A stretch of 64,000 nt of DNA. Origin: Takakia lepidozioides. Its lineage: Eukaryota; Streptophyta; Takakiopsida; Takakiales; Takakiaceae. Position 1 is the first letter of the stretch; each line of letters starts with the position of its first letter. This document shows, in pieces, positions 58,791 through 64,000 of the stretch. Made by a program: the position numbers and the translations under genes. The stretch covers positions 16,492,001 to 16,556,000 of the forward strand of contig CM060731.1 in the NCBI GenBank assembly GCA_030704615.1. Reading direction: 5' to 3'. The notes under the pieces are model-generated. The model made no database searches. It was not told the origin of the DNA and was given only the letters and a program-made list of their open reading frames with translations.

Positions 58791-60024
58791 GGTTGTTGGC
58801 TGATGGCTGATGACATGGGCCTGGGTGGTTGCTTTATCGTCCTCGGTGCATAATCGGCCATCCCTGCTGATTATTCCTGCTGAATCGGCAGTACGCCCTG
58901 GGTGGCCGATTCGGCCTGAGAATCAGTCAAAAAAATGGCAGAACGCGCCACACCTGCTTTTAACGTTAGGTACGTAAGAAGACTGCTCCATAGCCCAATG
59001 CCATCTGAAGCTTCTACTTCCTGACTCGGTACATGAGCTGTCATTGATGAACTTGCCGACCAACTACTCGAGTCTGGCAACAAGGTGGGGTGGTTGCATT
59101 GTTGTTTTCGGGTTGGCCGCGACCTGCCCCTGCCTGTTACAAACCTCTCTCTGATAAGCGCATGACAATCGACACTGCGACTGGGTTGAGATTGTCGAGG
59201 CAGAATGCGAGATCGGCCAGTTGCTTAGATAATTGCCTTTGTACCTCTTGCAAGCAGGCCTCCAGCTCTGCCACATGAGACTTTAAGATATGTCCAGCCT
59301 GCTCACCCTGATCGGCAATATCGGCAGCAACAGGTCGCGGGAGCAGCAGGTGGAGCACCCCCACCTGCCCCTTGTAGCCAAGAGCAAACATAAGCTCTTC
59401 CTTCTCATCCTTCCGTCTCTTCATCCTTCCGTCTCTTCATCCTTCCGTCTCTTCATCCTTCGCTCATATTTCGGCAAGATCTTTATACTGGATGCACATG
59501 GATGGATGGACGGCACCCATCTAACTTGGTTCATCCTTTAACGTTAACTCACAGTAATGTGATAGCCACCCAAGGCTGTACTAGTCCTCTTAACTGGCCC
59601 ATGAAAGCAGACTCCATCAGCACAAACAAAGGACATCACTCCACTTTTTGGAATTCAGAACAGAAGCAAACATGTCCATGTCCTGAAATGAGACGGACAT
59701 CACACACCTAACGACAAACTAATTGACCATGGAAGAGCTGCATTTTGGCTTGAACTCTGGCCTATTCCTTCGTCTGTTGCATTCCTGCACTTGATCATAC
59801 CATCCAGCATTGCCAAAACTACACTTACAAAAATGAAGTGACAAGTCTAAGGACTGGTTTCAACCACTGTGACTTCGAAAACTTGTCCAGAAGTCATTCC
59901 ATACAAAACCAAAGCACCACCACCAAATAACGAAGGGGCACAGACACACAAGATTCACCTCGAGTACACCGGAAACAGAGGAATGGTAGGTTTAGCTTTA
60001 CAGATAGAGGGTGCAATGATATGA
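58791..60024. other. No recognised gene; minisatellite at 59,401-59,462
   Basis: A 16-bp unit (cttcatccttccgtct) is repeated about four times at 59,401-59,462. A 95-codon minus-strand frame, 59,137-59,424, has a coiled-coil look (VAELEACLQEVQRQLSKQLA) but no domain or introns, and may be a transposon fragment. The word taacg/cgcgccacacctgcttttaacg near 58,950 echoes the 145-bp repeat. Confidence 0.35.
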
Positions 60025-63000
60025 TCAGGCAGGAGAAGTTTGTCTCTCAAAGCTACCTTGAAGCAGATCTTTCTGAAACTGAGCAGCATGCACTTCTAAA
60101 ACAGCAAGTTCTTGGTGCAACATTTGCACCCGAACTTCTGCCATAGCTATCTCTTCCTTCACACAGCGCACCCGTTGCACCAACCAAGCCACAGTTTCAA
60201 CCCCAATGGAACCCCCATAGCAGGTCCCTGAGTCTGGCACTGGGGTGCTGGGGAACCTGACAGGAACAAACTGCACTCTTGGAGACCACAGAAGAGTGAT
60301 CATAATACTCACCTGTACACACCACAGTACGGATATCGTTGGGAAGGAAGCCATCTTCACCAAAGTGAATTTGCAACTAAATAACAATGACACATAAGAA
60401 ATTGCACAACAGAAATCACATACAACAAAGCAGGGTATACCTGCATGAGAACAATGATGACAGCAATCAATATGAACAAGACCAGCTTGAGCTGCTTTCC
60501 CCCAATTTTGAAATGACCTTTCTCCCATAGTCGTTGTGAGGACATTAACATATTCTTGAACCCTTTCCTTGCCAACACAGGCACCCCTTGCAACTGATCT
60601 TGCCGTTGGGAAGACTCCTGCACAGTGATTTGAGAAACCCTGGCATGCATGGTTGCGTCCTCACCCACATCCCTGGCACTGTGGAAGTCGTTGCCAAAAA
60701 TTGTGGGGTTTTCTGAATGCTCTGATTCTTGATCCCTCCGGAATTCATCTTCCTCACACTCTACTGGTAATCTCCCATAACCTGCTCAAGTCAGACGCCC
60801 ATCAAGGCCTTGTGCACGTAGAGAGAAATAGAAAAGTCTTCCACCATGCAACTGATAAATGGAATATCTGTATTGAAAGGATAACTCTATTGGATCCTCT
60901 GATGACTTGAGGCTAGAGTGTATGTATGCCTGTGTGGTTTCAAGACATTGGTATTCCGCACAAAAGAGTAGATTCATTTCAACACTTTCAAACTAGACGG
61001 ATACCAATTAGCCCACTCTTTCCCAGCCCAGCCATGCCTAAAGCCACTCCTCAGACAGAAAGTGATCCAGAAAGACGATACCATTATGGTTCAGTAACCT
61101 TGGTGAGACTTACCAGTCTCCAGGCTCCCTACGGATGTAGGCTCGTCTCCCTCGTGGTGATTGGCTGCCATAGCTTTCATCTCTCGCAGAACTGAGTGTG
61201 CCTGAAAGAGTTGTAGTGGAGGTTTATGAACTCAACAGAAGAGAGAAAAACAGACAGACATAGACAGAGATAGCAAGCCTCAAAAAAGCTTGCTGCCTCC
61301 TTTCCCAAAATCCCCAGAGTCCTCTTAGGCAGTCTAATGCCATTCAGTACCCATGGAAGATGTTAATCCTTACAGAGTTGTCTACAACTTTGGCTAGGTA
61401 ACTTCAAGATCAATAAACAACTGTTTACACCACACAAAATCTTGAAGGCATGTGCTGCAGAATGAGCAGGTCAAGCTCGGACTTGGTTACTTCTGGAACA
61501 GAGCTTGGGACATCGTAAGATGAATCAGTCAGGTGCTTCTGTCAGTGGCAGCTGTAATCAGCACTAGATCAGTCCTTTGAGCTTTGGGTTGGTCATCAGT
61601 TCGTTTGCTTTTCAACCTTGTTTATCTGTTTGACTTTAATCCCTTGCTCTCTTCTCTGGTTTCTTCCTTTCAGCAGGAACGTAGGGACCCCCCTAGAGTT
61701 GGTAGAATCTTGGTTCCCTTGTCCACTAAAGGATTCTTGATGCTGACCCAGTTTCTTTGGTGTCAATATTGCGATATGGATTGTGGTTTCACTCATGAAG
61801 TTTGCTTTGGATGTGGCCGGATGTGGCCCCTTTCCCTGCATCTCTGTATTATGATATAGAAAGAGGATCTGTGGCTTGTGGACCTCCAAGACACCCACAA
61901 GCAATATTCTGTGATTGCATGCACTTCAGCAGATTCACAGAGTGTAGCAGTGGTTCGCTGCCAATATCAAACCTGATGCCAAACGACCGTCAACCCAAGT
62001 ATCTGGGCTGTAATAATTCCATGCAGGTTATTCTTAAGACTGCCACATGAATGTTCTTTTCATTTCTTGCTCTGGACTGGTATATTACAAACGAGATACT
62101 AGCTGTGATTGCAGAAAACCTGCTGGGACGGGGAAATCCGTACCGAGTGAATCCAAGTAGCGTAAGCCACTTTACTCTCATCAAAAGTGGTTTGCTCAAT
62201 CTTGCCTGCAAAAGACCACATGAGGTTAGATTGAATATGCATGTCCTTTCACTTGATGGCAGTAATCACACCAACATCAGACCAGCATGATCAACTTTGC
62301 AGTTAGCAAGATGTGACATTTTCTGTACCCAGACAGTGCTTAGTTACCCGGGTTGACCAGAAGAGACTGTGACGCCTCTGTCATCGTGATTGAGCTAGTT
62401 CCATGCAGGGGAGACCGGCCGCTCAGGCTCAGGCTCAGGCTCAGGCTCAGCTTCCCGAGGCTCAGGCTCTTGTGCAGGTCTCTTATGAAAGAAACTTTTA
62501 CCTCCAGGGAAACTTTTACCTCCACTGTTACAGCAGGCCTGCTGTTACCCCACAAGAGCTAAAAACCTAAAATGAAAGGCAGAAAGTTTAACGTCCATGT
62601 ATGTAGGAAAATTAATCAACTAATTAACTAAGAATCAACAATATGGCCTGAAGGGAGGGTATACCTTTGTAACTCTGAAGGTAGTTTCAGAACCATTTCT
62701 CCAAAAACAGCCCTGATGTAGAAAATTGATGTAATGATGTGTTGACGAATACTTTCCTAGAGGCAGTGCCCCTGAATGTTTGGGGAGCCATCCCGGCAAT
62801 GCTACAGATATAAAAAGTTCAATAACAAGTAAAAATAATCAGCAACAACTTGGGAGTTTATGAAAGAGACACTCACTTTTCCAAAGGGTCTTTTTCATAA
62901 ATGGCACACTGAGAGAAATGCGAACAAAACAGTGGCACCGGCCTCTGCCAAACAATCTCTGCACGTCCCATCGTACCTGCATGTCCATCATGTTGAAGCC

Positions 63001-63600
63001 ATGTGATATTCTCCTTTATCATCTTTGATACATCCTAGCTTGCAGAAGATCCTTCCACAAAGATGTGGCATTCCAGATCTTTTTCATTTAATGCTGAATG
63101 AAGTATGAACTCACTTTGAACATTTGCCTGTCGGTACAGAAAAAGGTTTGTGACATTAAATGACAACTTTTCACAATGGCACAATGCACACCCTTCATCT
63201 GTACAGACATCCTGCTCCTGGTTGGGGACTGGCTACCAGACAAAATCGTGAAATTGTTTCTTCAAGAAGCTGCATACAATAGATCCTCAGATTACCGAAT
63301 GTTCAACTCCATGTACACACATTGATTGCTGCCCAATGGAGCACTTACAGAAACATGAAAAGCTAAAAAAATTCCTACAATCTTGTGTCCTTAGCCAATC
63401 ATGTGCACGTACCTCAACCCGAAAGTAGTCACCATAGGGGATATCAGTCATCTGCTGTGATGTCTCCAGAACCAGGTGACTTCGACACATACAACAATCC
63501 AAAAGACAAACCTTAAGGAACAGCTTTTCTAGCATATGACTGTCTGATGATTTGACTCTGGAACTGAAACTGTCTGTACTGTATGTGCGTCTGTCTGAAT
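60025..63600 (-). CDS. VASt-domain membrane protein (GRAM/VASt, VAD1/ASTER-like), 3' part
   Basis: Minus-strand exons join in frame: 63413-63479 (HLVLETSQQMTDIPYGDYF), 62877-62976 (VRWDVQR, VRISLSVPFMKKTLWK), 62144-62205 (KIEQTTFDESKVAYATWIHS), 61114-61201 (AHSVLREMKAMAANHHEGDE), 60441-60781 (acidic linker, then LKLVLFILIAVIIVLMQ, a single membrane segment) and 60025-60312 (VSIMITLLWSPRVQFVPV, then a coiled coil VKEEIAMAEVRVQMLHQELA, stop). The first two blocks are the VASt lipid-binding fold; family members sit at ER contact sites and move sterols or other lipids. All phases fit (0, 1, 0, 1, 0). The GRAM domain and start lie beyond the right end of the window; an exon near 63,510-63,600 (SRVKSSDSHMLEKLFLK) is likely but its borders are unclear. 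Confidence 0.85.
62418..62462. repeat. GGCTCA microsatellite
   Basis: About five tandem copies of caggct, followed after cttcccgagg by another ctcaggctc. It lies in an intron of the VASt gene. Confidence 0.85.
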
Positions 63601-63605
63601 TCTGG

Positions 63606-64000
63606 ATGTACAAACATGAGAATATCAGCTGTCTGATCATACTAATAATCTTAACACAATAAACACATCTGGACCAACAACAATTTCATGAAAAAATGAC
63701 GGATAGAGAGATAAAGTAAGCAGCAAAACTTAGCTTACATACTTTGAGTTATTAGGCAATTTCAGTTTAGGGATCCTGGAGTATGATTGAAAATACCAGA
63801 AATTTCAGATTGGAGTATTGTGAAACCACACCTAACTGATCAAGGAACAGAAAGGTTTTAAACAGTGATCCAAGCTTTGGGAAAGAATGTTACTCTACAG
63901 CAAGATATTCAAGAGCAGATAGATGAGCAATACTTGTTACGGTAGACACGAAACCGTTGTGCCTCATGACAGTAAGTTGATTTTGGCCCTGGTAAACAAA
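63606..64000. other. Probable VASt gene intron/upstream exons, not resolved
   Basis: AT-rich, with no exon I can anchor. The gene must continue to the right because GRAM and N-terminal parts are missing. Confidence 0.4.

Noticed and set aside
59137-59424. Coiled-coil-like 95-codon frame as a gene
   Set aside because: No family, no introns, and it overlaps a minisatellite at its 5' end.
60313-60376. Possible exon LQIHFGEDGFLPNDIRTVVC in the VASt gene
   Set aside because: The family-correct continuation after the membrane segment is VSIMITLLWSPRVQF at 60,312; including the extra piece would change phase.

Overview
The window looks like nuclear DNA of a land plant, most likely a fern or other seed-free vascular plant. 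The signs are plant-type TTTAGGG motifs, an intronless pentatricopeptide-repeat (PPR) gene with an amplified 101-residue unit, a chloroplast-NDH-related DapB/CRR1 gene, a VASt-domain protein, plant-type CACTA and LINE relics, and long introns full of debris. The lineage is inferred from style of sequence only. Exons were placed by translated family motifs plus GT/AG borders, with no transcript evidence.

Layout. 1-1.7 kb: a broken gene resembling beta-class DNA N6/N4 methylases. 1.8-2.5 kb: minisatellite and a GCTCACGCC-type dispersed repeat. 3.7-6.9 kb (minus): a decayed transposase-like gene with three in-frame stops. 9.5-14.8 kb: a probable CACTA-like element with subterminal repeats, a SET-like gene and a TNP2-like transposase, all broken. 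14.9-18.9 kb: a 5'-truncated LINE interrupted by a 1.5-kb insertion holding two hairpin arrays. 19-24.6 kb: no recognised gene. 24.7-27.1 kb (minus): a long PPR gene that has lost its E/DYW end. 28.3-37.7 kb (plus): a CRR1-like gene in nine phase-0 exons; its 5.5-kb fourth intron holds antisense PPR and SEN1-like helicase fragments. 60.0 kb to the right end (minus): the 3' part of a VASt-domain membrane protein gene.

The most striking structure is a large inverted duplication, 41,623-49,829 against 50,754-58,442. Each arm carries TTM3 (triphosphate tunnel metalloenzyme) and PDRG1 (prefoldin-like) as a divergent pair 219 bp apart. A large unrecognised acidic-protein gene lies antisense inside the TTM3 intron. 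Between the arms is a 133-bp-arm hairpin whose 20-base loop is TTTAGGG repeat, and the outer right edge falls in a second fold-back. The arms are not equivalent: the left has a 1.9-kb internal inversion with filler sequence that breaks the nested gene, while the right has a 2-bp deletion at the TTM3 exon-2 splice site. Each arm therefore keeps a different intact member of the pair.

Functionally the intact genes are housekeeping or organelle related: CRR1 (chloroplast NDH assembly family), PPR (organelle RNA), PDRG1 (chaperone complex), TTM3 (short-chain phosphate hydrolysis) and VASt (membrane contact and lipid transfer). They do not form an operon-like system.
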